Positions 40,884 to 48,260 of a stretch of 50,176 nucleotides of DNA are shown one piece after another; within the stretch, counting starts at the first letter, position 1; every line of letters begins with the position of its first letter. Below the pieces are notes generated by a model. The model did not search any database. It saw nothing but the letters and a program-made list of their open reading frames with translations, and had not been told where the DNA came from. The stretch covers positions 1-50,176 of IMG/VR virus record IMGVR_UViG_3300010885_013883; one strand, given 5' to 3'. The translations under genes were made by a program, and so were the position numbers. This stretch comes from a virus.

Positions 40884-40912
40884 TTGACATAAAATTATAG
40901 ATCCTGTATAAT
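40884..40912 (+). promoter_or_regulatory. Consensus sigma70 promoter J
   Basis: TTGACA (40884-40889), 17-nt spacer, TATAAT (40907-40912). It drives the cupin-like gene and the following run of metabolic genes. Confidence 0.9.
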
Positions 40913-40932
40913 ATTTGATATAGGAGATTATT

Positions 40933-41415
40933 TTGCTTAAATTAATTACCAAATTTTTGGAAAAGGTTGATCGCAAACGTATTATTTTGGATCGTGAATC
41001 AAACGAACCATATCTAGAACGTTATTATGTATTTTTAAAAGATCGTAAATGGTTTCCATTTAATGTCTTTATTCATAAGTTCTTAAAAAGTGATCCAGAT
41101 GAGGTTCATGATCATCCATGGCCTTATGCTACACTAATTTTGAAAGGCGGATACTATGAATACGTTCCGAGTTTTAATGCACAAGGTTGGAAGATTGGTG
41201 AGACTCGATATTGGCGTGGACCTGGCCATTTTCGGTTCTGCTCTCCTAAGTCTTTTCATCGTATTGAATTACATCCTGATGTAACTGCATGGACTATGTT
41301 TGTACCCGGTCCACAAGTGCGTGAATGGGGATTTTTAGTAGGGCATCAAGAAAATCAAAGATGGGTACACAACGAGCAGTATTTAAAGGAAAAATATGAA
41401 CAAGCTGGCCATTAA
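40933..41415 (+). CDS. Cupin-like protein
   Basis: A 160-aa protein. DEVHDHPWPYATLILKGGYY and SFHRIEL, followed by WTMFVPGPQVREWGF, follow a cupin pattern with metal-binding His residues (His-x-His in VHDHP and a later His). It is known as a conserved hypothetical in phages and bacteria, and the substrate is unknown. The TTG start at 40933 follows AGGAGA. First gene after promoter J; overlaps the next by 20 nt. Confidence 0.75.
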   Translation: MLKLITKFLEKVDRKRIILDRESNEPYLERYYVFLKDRKWFPFNVFIHKFLKSDPDEVHDHPWPYATLILKGGYYEYVPSFNAQGWKIGETRYWRGPGHFRFCSPKSFHRIELHPDVTAWTMFVPGPQVREWGFLVGHQENQRWVHNEQYLKEKYEQAGH

Positions 41416-41923
41416 TTATAATGACTACAAATTACTAGTATCCGGTATTTGCCGAAATATTATGCTTAGTAACTGGCGGCCGGACTATATTGTGGGCATC
41501 ACTCGCGGCGGATTGTTGCCAGCAGTAATGATCAGTCAATGGCTTAATGTGCCTATGAAATCTCTGGATGTTAGCCTTCGTGACAGCGGAGAACTAGTCA
41601 GTAATCTTGGCATGGCTGAAGATGCATTTGGCTATGATCCTATGTCATCTGGTAACGGCCGCAAAAAAATTCTTATTGTCGATGATATCAATGATACTGG
41701 TGCTACATTTAATTGGATCATGGAAGATTGGCGCAGTGGTTGTTTCCCCAATGACAAGCAATGGAATGATGAAATTTGGAATCACAATGTAAAATTTGCA
41801 TCTATAGTAGATAATCTTGCAAGTAAATGTAATGTTAAAATGGACTTTGTTGGTATGGAAATCAACAAAGCAGAAAATGATGTATGGGTTGAATTCCCTT
41901 ATGAAGATTGGTGGGTAAAATGA
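41396..41923 (+). CDS. Phosphoribosyltransferase family protein
   Basis: A 175-aa protein with the PRPP-binding signature KILIVDDINDTGATF and an upstream GITRGGLLPAV loop typical of xanthine/hypoxanthine-type phosphoribosyltransferases. It is probably involved in base salvage or nucleotide metabolism. AAGGAAAA precedes the ATG within the previous gene. It overlaps the next ORF by 4 nt. Confidence 0.88.
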   Translation: MNKLAINYNDYKLLVSGICRNIMLSNWRPDYIVGITRGGLLPAVMISQWLNVPMKSLDVSLRDSGELVSNLGMAEDAFGYDPMSSGNGRKKILIVDDINDTGATFNWIMEDWRSGCFPNDKQWNDEIWNHNVKFASIVDNLASKCNVKMDFVGMEINKAENDVWVEFPYEDWWVK

Positions 41924-42231
41924 CAGAACATATTATAGAAACAACAGCACCTGCGGCAACTTGGTCTGACAAAGAGTGGGAAACATTTCGCACATGGTTG
42001 GTGGGCCATCTTAAAATTGGTCCAATGACTGTGACATTTAATAAAAAAGATGGTGAACAGCGTGTGATGAAATGTACACTACAACCAGAGCTACTACCTC
42101 CTGTGCCAATTAAAGAAAGTACAAAAACTAAAAAAGAAAATGATTCCGTTATTTCTGTATACGATTTAAACGCAGAAGGTTGGCGCAGTTTTATCGTTAA
42201 AAACGTTACTAACATATCAATCGAACTATAA
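41920..42231 (+). CDS. SH3-like conserved T4-like protein
   Basis: A 103-aa protein. MTVTFNKKDGEQRVMKCTLQ, then PELLPPV and a YDLNAEGWRSFIVKNV strand, follow a small SH3-fold family widespread in T4-like phages of marine cyanobacteria. The role is unknown. The frame is open from 41908, but ATG 41920 gives the standard ATGA overlap. It overlaps the next gene by 1 nt. Confidence 0.75.
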   Translation: MTEHIIETTAPAATWSDKEWETFRTWLVGHLKIGPMTVTFNKKDGEQRVMKCTLQPELLPPVPIKESTKTKKENDSVISVYDLNAEGWRSFIVKNVTNISIEL

Positions 42232-42968
42232 TGGAATTCGTAGTTGAAGATAAACCGTACACAACTCGCCCAAATTTTAGAAAACTAACAGGGCCGTTGT
42301 ACAGCAAAATACCCGATCATCGATACATCGATGCCAAGTACGACGAGTTTAAATCTATTAAACAGCCCCATGGACTTTGGGCCAGCAGTGATGAAGCTTA
42401 TGCAGATAACATAGTAAGCAAAACAGCAAATCGACTGGGATTTCAAACAAACAATATTTTAGAACTAGGATTCCATTTAGAAGAAGATGTTGTTATCATG
42501 CACAAAGGCAGACTACAAAGTTTATTTGTAGCATTTCCCAGTGGATGGGATCCTGCCAGCAAGTTAATGATGACTCTGGAAGAAATACATCGTCCTGTGG
42601 CCCGGGGCGATGAGTTACGTGCCGCAAGCAATCGTATTGCAGATATTATGGCCAGCGGCGCCGGCCCTTGGTGCCGCACAGTTTGGACGATTACAGCCAA
42701 TCCAAAATTAAGCAACCATCCCAGTTATCTAACTCCTACTCCAAACAGCATCGATGATTTATATTTTAGATATGAGTACCAAACTTTTGATACCATCGAA
42801 CTTGGATTGACCAGTGTATTTTTGATTAAAACAATAGTAATTCCTTATAAAGAATATATTGACACTAAAGAAAAAGAGCGTATAATAAAAGATAGTGTAA
42901 TGTCCATGCCTGAAGAGATTGTGACTTACAAAAATTTACATGGAATAAAAAAACTGTTATGGCAATAA
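42231..42968 (+). CDS. HODM/DUF3445-like protein (haem-dependent N-demethylase family, probable)
   Basis: A 245-aa protein. LGFHLEEDVVIMHKGRLQSL, FPSGWDPASKLMMTLEEIHR with PVARGDEL, and GPWCRTVWTITANP resemble DUF3445, whose characterised members are haem-dependent oxidative N-demethylases. Here it would be an auxiliary metabolic gene. Haem ligand and catalytic residues were not verified. Coupled to the previous gene by TAATG and overlapping the next by 10 nt. Confidence 0.65.
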   Translation: MEFVVEDKPYTTRPNFRKLTGPLYSKIPDHRYIDAKYDEFKSIKQPHGLWASSDEAYADNIVSKTANRLGFQTNNILELGFHLEEDVVIMHKGRLQSLFVAFPSGWDPASKLMMTLEEIHRPVARGDELRAASNRIADIMASGAGPWCRTVWTITANPKLSNHPSYLTPTPNSIDDLYFRYEYQTFDTIELGLTSVFLIKTIVIPYKEYIDTKEKERIIKDSVMSMPEEIVTYKNLHGIKKLLWQ

Positions 42969-43306
42969 CAAAAAACATGGTAACACAGTCAAATATCAAT
43001 ATGGATCAAGCTCGCAGAGTCGCGGATCGATATCAAATTAGTAATATTAAAACAAGAATAGAAGAAAGAGTGCGGCATTTACCCACACATTCACGGGACA
43101 TATGGGACGAGACTAGTTATATAGATTTTGATAGATACATGGAACGAAGTCATGTAACTATGCTTACCATGGATATTGCTGAACCGGAATTTGCCAAGAT
43201 GGTTAGTACATTAGATGACTGGGATGATATGATGCGCGATCCCGAAGCGGCAAGACTAATTTTAGAAGCTAAATTTATACACAGATTAAGAAAAGGAGCG
43301 ATATGA
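42959..43306 (+). CDS. Hypothetical protein
   Basis: A 115-aa charged helical protein (NMDQARRVADRYQISNIKTR; TLDDWDDMMRDPEAARLIL). No motif, membrane segment or signal peptide. Tight overlaps with both neighbours show that it is translated as part of the promoter J operon. Confidence 0.8.
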   Translation: MAITKNMVTQSNINMDQARRVADRYQISNIKTRIEERVRHLPTHSRDIWDETSYIDFDRYMERSHVTMLTMDIAEPEFAKMVSTLDDWDDMMRDPEAARLILEAKFIHRLRKGAI

Positions 43307-44139
43307 GAAATCACTATTGGACATGTAGTAAATTTGCAGATTGGATTCGCGGGACCACTAAACTCAAAGCAGGTACCAGCGAGGAATGGCATGAATGGGA
43401 AGATCGTGCTAAAGCCGCATACCCCATTCGTTGGTGGTTGGCCGAAGAAGGTTTAGACTACATTCAAAAAGTTGTTTATTACATACCGGATAAATTAAAT
43501 GATGTTAGATATTATATTAATAATCGTTGGGTCAGTCGCAGTCATAGTCTTACCGCTCATGTTCGCGATATTCGCCCTGGCTCTTGGAGCGATGTTGGGA
43601 ATAGATTCCTGCCATGCCTATTTAACGAGCTTCAAGACTTTGTTGAAATAGAGCAAGCCTGGCATCACTGTATGTGGAGTGACGAAGCTAAAACCAAGTT
43701 TGATGTGCCATGGTACCGTAGTGGATGGTTGCGCTGGAGAACTTGGCGGTGCCCAGAAGCAGGTATGGAGTATCTAAAGTGGGCCAGTAGTCTCACTATA
43801 GGTGAAGATATGGGGGCAGAACCAGGCAGTAAAGGTTTTGGAGAACCTACTTGGCAAGCTAAATCTGCCAAGGAAATTATTGAGCTGTACAACTGGTGGA
43901 CCGTGACCTATCGCAACCGTCCAGACCCATACGAAGCAAGTGGGTGGACTGCGGCCTGTGAAGCAAGTCGTGCGGCTAACGGTGGACGTCTAAGTTTTAG
44001 TGTAGATAAAGATCCAGTGCTTAAAAAGGCCAGCGACAACGCTCACAAGCTACTTCAAAAGATTGAAGCGGCTTACGAAAAGGAAGACGAAGAAATGATG
44101 ATTCGTCTTATCAAAATTAGACAAAGCCTATGGACTTAA
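43303..44139 (+). CDS. Conserved phage hypothetical protein (Trp-rich)
   Basis: A 278-aa protein with over 20 Trp residues (MRNHYWTCSKFADWIRGTTK; YPIRWWLAEEGLDYIQKV; AWHHCMWSDEAKTKF). This N-terminal pattern occurs in hypothetical proteins of several large phages. The function is not known. The His/Cys/Trp clusters suggest a compact, possibly metal-binding fold. It overlaps the next small ORF by 10 nt. Confidence 0.82.
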   Translation: MRNHYWTCSKFADWIRGTTKLKAGTSEEWHEWEDRAKAAYPIRWWLAEEGLDYIQKVVYYIPDKLNDVRYYINNRWVSRSHSLTAHVRDIRPGSWSDVGNRFLPCLFNELQDFVEIEQAWHHCMWSDEAKTKFDVPWYRSGWLRWRTWRCPEAGMEYLKWASSLTIGEDMGAEPGSKGFGEPTWQAKSAKEIIELYNWWTVTYRNRPDPYEASGWTAACEASRAANGGRLSFSVDKDPVLKKASDNAHKLLQKIEAAYEKEDEEMMIRLIKIRQSLWT

Positions 44140-44309
44140 ATCCAAATTACTGCGAATGTGAAAATAAAAAATCGTACTCGGAAGAGTACGATGCATACTA
44201 TTGTACCACTTGTAATAAGTGGTTAGAATCTAAATGCGATGATCCAACATGTGAGTTCTGCGTTAATCGTCCAGTAACACCTTTAGGAGACAAAAATGGC
44301 AACACGTAA
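44130..44309 (+). CDS. Small zinc-ribbon protein (59 aa)
   Basis: A 59-aa ORF with eight Cys: CEC, CTTC, then Cys-x5-Cys-x2-Cys near residues 36-44. This arrangement should bind one or two zinc ions. It overlaps the previous gene by 10 nt and the next by 14 nt, in keeping with genuine coupling. The role may be protein or nucleic-acid contact. Not recognised. Confidence 0.7.
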   Translation: MDLNPNYCECENKKSYSEEYDAYYCTTCNKWLESKCDDPTCEFCVNRPVTPLGDKNGNT

Positions 44310-44562
44310 AAAGAAATCCGAAAACACTACACTAGAAATGCCTGGCACTATTGGCAGCGCCAAGTTGGTATTTCCAAACGAACCAAAAGTAGTAAAAGGT
44401 AGTCACTTAACTGTGACCACATTTGCTGACGGTTCTACTAAATTAGAATGGGATGATGAAGCATTGACAAGAGACGTACGAGATGCTATACTAAAAGCGG
44501 AAAGTAAGATTCCTGCAAGCGCAGAAGTTAAACCAAAACGTAAGAAAAAAGAAAATAGTTAA
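44296..44562 (+). CDS. Small hypothetical protein with basic ends
   Basis: An 88-aa protein with Lys-rich N and C termini (MATRKKKSEN; KPKRKKKENS) flanking a beta-type core (LTVTTFADGSTKLEWDDEAL). TTAGGAGA precedes the ATG. Last gene before a hairpin terminator (44608-44630). Not recognised. Confidence 0.78.
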   Translation: MATRKKKSENTTLEMPGTIGSAKLVFPNEPKVVKGSHLTVTTFADGSTKLEWDDEALTRDVRDAILKAESKIPASAEVKPKRKKKENS

Positions 44563-44607
44563 ACTAAAATATTATAGCTGATGGCATATATTACACTAAC
44601 TAAATTA

Positions 44608-44630
44608 GAGGAACCTTATTCCTCATTTTT
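44608..44630 (+). terminator. Hairpin with T-run, probable terminator
   Basis: GAGGAA / TTCCTC stem (6 bp, loop CCTTA), then A and five T. Moderate stability. Confidence 0.6.
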
Positions 44631-44641
44631 AGGAGATAGTA

Positions 44642-44815
44642 ATGGAAATAATAATGATTTTGATATTGGTTTATCAAGTAACAATGCCCGCAGTTAACAA
44701 TGCCAAATACACATTTGGTGTAGTAGAAGATCGCATAGTTCGTATGAATACACAAGATGGTTCATTTGAAGAATGTGATAAAGATTATAAATGTAAGCCT
44801 ATTATAGATAACTGA
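44642..44815 (+). CDS. Small membrane/exported protein (57 aa)
   Basis: A 57-aa ORF. A hydrophobic N terminus (MEIIMILILVYQV) could be a signal anchor, and the rest is polar with two Cys (ECDKDYKC) that could form a disulphide. TAGGAGA precedes the ATG. It lies alone between the terminator and the acidic gene pair. Not recognised. Confidence 0.65.
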   Translation: MEIIMILILVYQVTMPAVNNAKYTFGVVEDRIVRMNTQDGSFEECDKDYKCKPIIDN

Positions 44816-44825
44816 AAGGAAATAT

Positions 44826-45329
44826 ATGGCACAGTGGACTGTTAGCACTTATCACAAAAAATCTTGCCAAGAAGTTGAACACTGGGTTCGACGAGAAGGC
44901 GATGGTCGAATCACAGTCACTAACGGTTATCGTTATGGCGAATGGACTGTAGAAACTACAGACGACAATCCGCCAGAATTTGAGTTTACAGAAGTACCCG
45001 GCGGTGATGGTCGTAAAGACAGTATCAATATGCTAGACTGCGAAGTTAACAATATTGAAAGTGTTGAACTTGTTGAAATGTTCGACGGTGGTTGCTGGTA
45101 TGATGTAGAATTTGAAGATCTTACAGAAGAAGAGGAAGAAGAGATTCAAGAGTTTATTGATGAAAATAGCATCTATGAATTAGAAGATCGTGAAGATGAT
45201 TCCTGGTACAACGATGAAACCGAATGGTGGATTTGGGGACCAATTGAAATCAAAAACGAAGCAGGCGAAACTGTACGTATTATATGTGCAGATGAAGATG
45301 GCAATGTAATTAACTTTGTAGAAGAATAA
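44826..45329 (+). CDS. Acidic hypothetical protein, paralog 1
   Basis: A 167-aa protein with very high Asp/Glu content, including a long Glu run (EDLTEEEEEEIQEF), and many Trp. It shares layout with the following gene: N-terminal HKKS, then a (Y)RWG/YGEW turn, a middle GCWYDVEF versus ACWFEF, and C-terminal EDGxVI. The two are tandem paralogs. The acidity would allow DNA mimicry (anti-restriction or anti-nucleoid), which is speculation. AAGGA precedes the ATG. 1-nt overlap with the next (TAATG). Confidence 0.8.
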   Translation: MAQWTVSTYHKKSCQEVEHWVRREGDGRITVTNGYRYGEWTVETTDDNPPEFEFTEVPGGDGRKDSINMLDCEVNNIESVELVEMFDGGCWYDVEFEDLTEEEEEEIQEFIDENSIYELEDREDDSWYNDETEWWIWGPIEIKNEAGETVRIICADEDGNVINFVEE

Positions 45330-45883
45330 TGTCTAAAGTATACCTAATCAAACCCTTACATAAAAAGAGCATTTGCTGGCACGTTGAAATGTATCGTGAC
45401 AATGCAGACGGTTCTATCAGCTGGTTCAACGTTGACGATCACTATCGCTGGGGGCAAGGGTTTGTTGAAGAAGACATGGCATGTAACTTGCCCATTGAAG
45501 GGGATATCCAAGCTCATGCTAAAATGGACTGCGGATGGGGTGCTGAACTAGACGACCAACACGCCTGCTGGTTTGAGTTTAGTGATGATATTTCAGAAGA
45601 AGAACAAGAACACATTAAAATATGCTATATAGAAGGCGATCCCAACGACGACGATGAGCGTGGCGGCGCGGCATGGTTGTTTGATGGCAGTCACGATTGG
45701 CAAGTTGAAGATGACTATCTTGTTATTGATGCACCGTACCAAGTTAGCTTATGCGAAGATGATGGTACCGTCATTGAAGAAAATGTAAAACTACGTACCA
45801 AAGAAGAAATTGCTGTAGAAATAAAAAAATGGCATGAAGAAAATAAAGCTAATAAATGGCCATTTGACACGGAGACACTATGA
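45329..45883 (+). CDS. Acidic hypothetical protein, paralog 2
   Basis: A 184-aa acidic protein, paralogous to the preceding one. It has LHKKSICWHVEMYRDNADGS at the N terminus, HACWFEFSDDISEEEQEHI in the middle and LCEDDGTVIEENVKLRTKEE near the end. It carries an extra basic/amphipathic tail (VEIKKWHEENKANKW) absent from paralog 1. Overlaps the next gene by 4 nt. No family recognised. Confidence 0.8.
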   Translation: MSKVYLIKPLHKKSICWHVEMYRDNADGSISWFNVDDHYRWGQGFVEEDMACNLPIEGDIQAHAKMDCGWGAELDDQHACWFEFSDDISEEEQEHIKICYIEGDPNDDDERGGAAWLFDGSHDWQVEDDYLVIDAPYQVSLCEDDGTVIEENVKLRTKEEIAVEIKKWHEENKANKWPFDTETL

Positions 45884-46074
45884 GTAAATTTGATTTAACA
45901 ATTGATAAAGAAACAGCAGACAAGATAACAGTTCTTAATTTAAATGATTATAAAGATTACTTAAAAAAAGAATTAAGAGGTTTTAAAAAAGGTGAATGGC
46001 TACATCCTGAAGATGTGGAACATAACACTAAAATGATAGAAGCCATTGATTTCGTACTACGAGATTATACATAA
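45880..46074 (+). CDS. Small hypothetical protein
   Basis: A 64-aa charged protein (MSKFDLTIDKETADKITVLN; DVEHNTKMIEAIDFVLRDY). The end looks like a helix typical of small phage proteins. Coupled to paralog 2 by ATGA. Not recognised. Confidence 0.78.
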   Translation: MSKFDLTIDKETADKITVLNLNDYKDYLKKELRGFKKGEWLHPEDVEHNTKMIEAIDFVLRDYT

Positions 46075-46082
46075 GGAACGAT

Positions 46083-46682
46083 ATGAAACAAGAACTAGAC
46101 GCATTGCTATGTGAAAAGTATCCTAAGATGATGGTTAATCGCAACAAGCCTATGACAGAAACTTGTATGTGCTGGGGCTTTGAATGTGGAGATGGTTGGT
46201 ACAACATCCTTAATCAACTTATGGGCAATATCCAACATCACATCGATTGGAAGGAACGTCAGCGTGATTGGGCCGTCAAGTATAACGAAATGGCACAAGC
46301 TGGCAAGAGTGGTAATGCAGAATTGTTTGCTGATTTGGTTGCTAAAGAGTACGCAGACCAGCCAACTATCGGTGCAGACTACATCCGTGAACGTTGCGAA
46401 GAAATGATTAAGAATCCTTTGCGTGATGTTCCAGAACTTGTTCCCCAAGTGACATTGGACCAAGTTAAAGAAAAGTTTGGCACACTACGTTTTTACTACA
46501 CAGGCGGTGATGACTATATTAGAGGAATGGTTACTATGGCAGAAGCTATGAGTGGCTGTACTTGCGAATCGTGCGGTAACCCCGGCGAACGCCGAGGTGG
46601 CGGATGGGTCCGCACAATTTGCGAACCCTGTGAGGAAAAGAAAAATGCAATGCAAAAATTGTCACAGACAATACTCACCTGA
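46083..46682 (+). CDS. Conserved phage hypothetical with C-terminal zinc ribbon
   Basis: A 199-aa protein. An N-terminal CMCWGFECGDGWYNILNQLM and a middle VKEKFGTLRFYYTGGDDYIR match hypothetical proteins common in large phages and prophages. A C-terminal zinc ribbon (CTCESCGNPGERR and CEPCEE) closes the protein. Function unknown. AAGGA precedes the ATG. Overlaps the next small ORF by 38 nt. Confidence 0.82.
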   Translation: MKQELDALLCEKYPKMMVNRNKPMTETCMCWGFECGDGWYNILNQLMGNIQHHIDWKERQRDWAVKYNEMAQAGKSGNAELFADLVAKEYADQPTIGADYIRERCEEMIKNPLRDVPELVPQVTLDQVKEKFGTLRFYYTGGDDYIRGMVTMAEAMSGCTCESCGNPGERRGGGWVRTICEPCEEKKNAMQKLSQTILT

Positions 46683-46800
46683 GTGCGACTATAAGCAGGG
46701 AAGATGTCCGCATCATCCTAGTTATATAGAACAAGTACTAGCAGATCCGTATAAGTCTAGATTCTATAATCTTTTAAAATTTTTAAAGATTATAAAATAA
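46645..46800 (+). CDS. Small Cys/His-rich protein (51 aa)
   Basis: A 51-aa ORF with CKNC, then Cys 14, Cys 21 and His-His 23-24 (probable zinc knuckle), and a basic hydrophobic C terminus (YNLLKFLKIIK). GAGGAAAAG lies before the ATG within the previous gene. The late element of the next gene lies in its last codons. Function unknown. Confidence 0.62.
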   Translation: MQCKNCHRQYSPECDYKQGRCPHHPSYIEQVLADPYKSRFYNLLKFLKIIK

Positions 46801-46803
46801 ATA
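46796..46803 (+). promoter_or_regulatory. Late-type element AATAAATA (leaderless)
   Basis: Ends 4 nt before ATG 46808, with no Shine-Dalgarno. Confidence 0.5.
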
Positions 46804-46807
46804 CAAG

Positions 46808-47461
46808 ATGAAAGACTGTTACGATTTATCCAGTATCATTGACATCAATACCTTCCCATGGGACGTATTTTATCGAGGTATTGCTAAGTCGAGGAGAAAA
46901 GCCAGTGTATTCTATGGCTACGATGGTGCAACTCCTAGAGATTTCACTACCGCCGAAGAATTTAAATGGTACAAGTCTTTGATCACAGGAGATGACATCG
47001 GTAACATGGATGTACTATTGACTAGACCTAAAGACTTATCAAAGTGGAATTCGGCATGGTATCAATTGGGAAATTCAGATTTTTGGATGGAAGATGATGC
47101 AATGAAAAATTTTAAAGAAGTATCCAATTGGATTGCCGATCTGAATATATTTCAAGGCACCGGCCGACAAATAGTTTTTATACAGCTGGGAAATAGTTAT
47201 ACTCCTCCACATGTGGATCAGGATTTAACAAGAGCTCCTATAGGATTTAGAAGCACACCAGAATTTATTTGGCTAACAAATCCAAATCCTTTGCTCAAAA
47301 AAGAATTATATGTCAACGGAACACCCGCTTCCTGCGTTAATTATTTTAACAGCTATAAAACACATGAAACCAAATCTGCACCAGGACTTAGATGCAGTTT
47401 TAGAGTAGATGGAAGATTCACTGATGAATTTCGTAGTAAGTTAAAAGAAATGGAGAACTAA
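46808..47461 (+). CDS. Possible 2-oxoglutarate/Fe(II)-type oxygenase fold protein
   Basis: A 217-aa protein. SYTPPHVDQD supplies a His-x-Asp pair. About 60 residues later, FNSYKTHETKSAPGLRCSFR supplies a His and then an Arg. This order (HxD...H...R) fits the double-stranded beta-helix oxygenases common in T4-like marine phages. The N-terminal half (FPWDVFYRGIAKSRRKASVF) is not informative. The call rests on motif spacing only. Late leaderless promoter; the next gene starts 1 nt after the stop. Confidence 0.5.
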   Translation: MKDCYDLSSIIDINTFPWDVFYRGIAKSRRKASVFYGYDGATPRDFTTAEEFKWYKSLITGDDIGNMDVLLTRPKDLSKWNSAWYQLGNSDFWMEDDAMKNFKEVSNWIADLNIFQGTGRQIVFIQLGNSYTPPHVDQDLTRAPIGFRSTPEFIWLTNPNPLLKKELYVNGTPASCVNYFNSYKTHETKSAPGLRCSFRVDGRFTDEFRSKLKEMEN

Positions 47462-47462
47462 A

Positions 47463-47777
47463 ATGAAAAAAGTATTAGCAACATTATTGTTAGTCTGTGC
47501 CGCAGTACCAGCATTTGCACAACATTATCATGGACATGGTCATTGGCAATATCGCAGTGGCCCCAACCCTTGGGTTTGGGTAGCACCAACTGTTATCGGT
47601 GGTGTAATCGGTTATGAAATTGCTCGCAATCAGCCTCCAGTAGTTGTACAGCAACAACCTGTTATTGTGCAGCCACAACCTGCACCATATTATGGACAAA
47701 GTCAAAACTGTAGTCCTTGGACAGAAGTACAAAATCCAGATGGTACAATTACAAGAACTCGTACCTGTGCTCAGTAA
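47463..47777 (+). CDS. Exported His/Gln/Pro-rich small protein
   Basis: A 104-aa protein. A clear Sec signal peptide (MKKVLATLLLVCAAVPAFAQ, cleavage after AFA) is followed by His-rich HYHGHGHW, a Gly-rich hydrophobic patch (APTVIGGVIGYEIA), a VVVQQQPVIVQPQP tract and a C-terminal Cys pair. It resembles small periplasmic or surface proteins of beta/gammaproteobacteria and is probably acquired from a host. Metal binding is possible through the His cluster. Confidence 0.8.
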   Translation: MKKVLATLLLVCAAVPAFAQHYHGHGHWQYRSGPNPWVWVAPTVIGGVIGYEIARNQPPVVVQQQPVIVQPQPAPYYGQSQNCSPWTEVQNPDGTITRTRTCAQ

Positions 47778-47910
47778 TATACTGTTACTAATTATAGTGG
47801 TGGGATTACATGGCTATTGGATATACAAGGTTGCCACTTATAATTGGGATAACTTTGACGAAGATAGTATGAATGATGATTTTTTAAAACCCTATGACAC
47901 TAAAAATTAG
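47767..47910 (+). CDS. Tiny membrane protein (47 aa), uncertain start
   Basis: A hydrophobic N-terminal helix (NILLLIIVVGLHGYWIY) is followed by an acidic tail (NFDEDSMNDDFLKPYDTKN). The only reasonable start is GTG 47767, overlapping the previous gene by 11 nt. The ribosome site is poor. It may be coupled to the exported protein. Unknown function. Confidence 0.45.
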   Translation: MLSNILLLIIVVGLHGYWIYKVATYNWDNFDEDSMNDDFLKPYDTKN

Positions 47911-47921
47911 TGTAATATAAT
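47894..47921 (+). promoter_or_regulatory. Sigma70-like promoter of the small RNA candidate
   Basis: ATGACA (47894-47899), 16-nt spacer, TATAAT (47916-47921), inside the last codons of the 47767 ORF. Confidence 0.65.
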
Positions 47922-47927
47922 TGTAAC

Positions 47928-48018
47928 ACCTTTAGGCTTAAATAAAAGCACGGGCACAAGATTGGGTGTCGCTGGAGACTCGTAACCAGCACTAAGGGCT
48001 TATAACAAGCCCTTTTTT
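47928..48018 (+). ncRNA. Candidate small non-coding RNA (~90 nt)
   Basis: A promoter and an intrinsic terminator enclose about 90 nt without an ORF. The RNA would contain a hairpin GCTGG / CCAGC (around 47971-47990) with a 10-nt loop. The terminator AAGGGCTT / AAGCCCTT plus six T follows at 47994-48018. No T loop or CCA is present, so it is not a tRNA. It may be a regulatory RNA or an attenuated leader of the 48051 gene. Confidence 0.55.
47994..48018 (+). terminator. Intrinsic terminator of the small RNA candidate
   Basis: AAGGGCTT-ATAAC-AAGCCCTT followed by T6. Strong for this genome. Confidence 0.9.
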
Positions 48019-48021
48019 ATT

Positions 48022-48029
48022 GATAAATA
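48022..48029 (+). promoter_or_regulatory. Late promoter GATAAATA for the 48051 gene
   Basis: Followed by a strong AAGGAGGGG ribosome site before ATG 48051, so this late gene has a conventional leader. Confidence 0.65.
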
Positions 48030-48050
48030 TTTTTCAAGGAGGGGCATACC

Positions 48051-48209
48051 ATGAAACAACAAAAGTTAATTCAGAAGTTGTACAAGGCTTGCTTCGACCA
48101 CGATACAGAAACCATCGCTAAACTACGTAAAAAAGAGTTTGCAAAGATACTGAAACATAAGGCCGAAGGTAAACCATTTACAACTAAATGGACTGTGGTA
48201 AGGATTTAA
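48051..48209 (+). CDS. Small basic hypothetical protein (52 aa)
   Basis: A 52-aa ORF, strongly basic and helical ([39 protein letters not shown]). It has a late promoter and the strongest Shine-Dalgarno of the window (AAGGAGGGG), so high late expression is expected. The charge suggests nucleic-acid binding or a packaged protein. Not recognised. Confidence 0.72.
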   Translation: MKQQKLIQKLYKACFDHDTETIAKLRKKEFAKILKHKAEGKPFTTKWTVVRI

Positions 48210-48246
48210 GTGTAATTAACTTGTAATCTTTTAAAAACGATACTGC

Positions 48247-48254
48247 GATAAATA
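48247..48254 (+). promoter_or_regulatory. Late promoter GATAAATA (leaderless)
   Basis: Ends 6 nt before ATG 48261; no Shine-Dalgarno. Confidence 0.65.
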
Positions 48255-48260
48255 CTAGCT

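Noticed and set aside
44563-44607. Promoter in the gap before the 44642 ORF
   Set aside because: A TATATT-like string is present, but no credible -35 at 16-18 nt.
47940-47993. Possible tRNA between the exported-protein genes and the LpxH-like gene
   Set aside because: There is an anticodon-like CTCGTAA in a hairpin, but no T loop, no D arm and no acceptor stem. A promoter and terminator fit a small RNA better.
47908-48227. Similar AT-rich strings (GTGTAAT..TTGTAA) on both sides of the 48051 gene
   Set aside because: The match is short, gapped and low in complexity, so it is not enough to claim a flanking repeat or mobile element.
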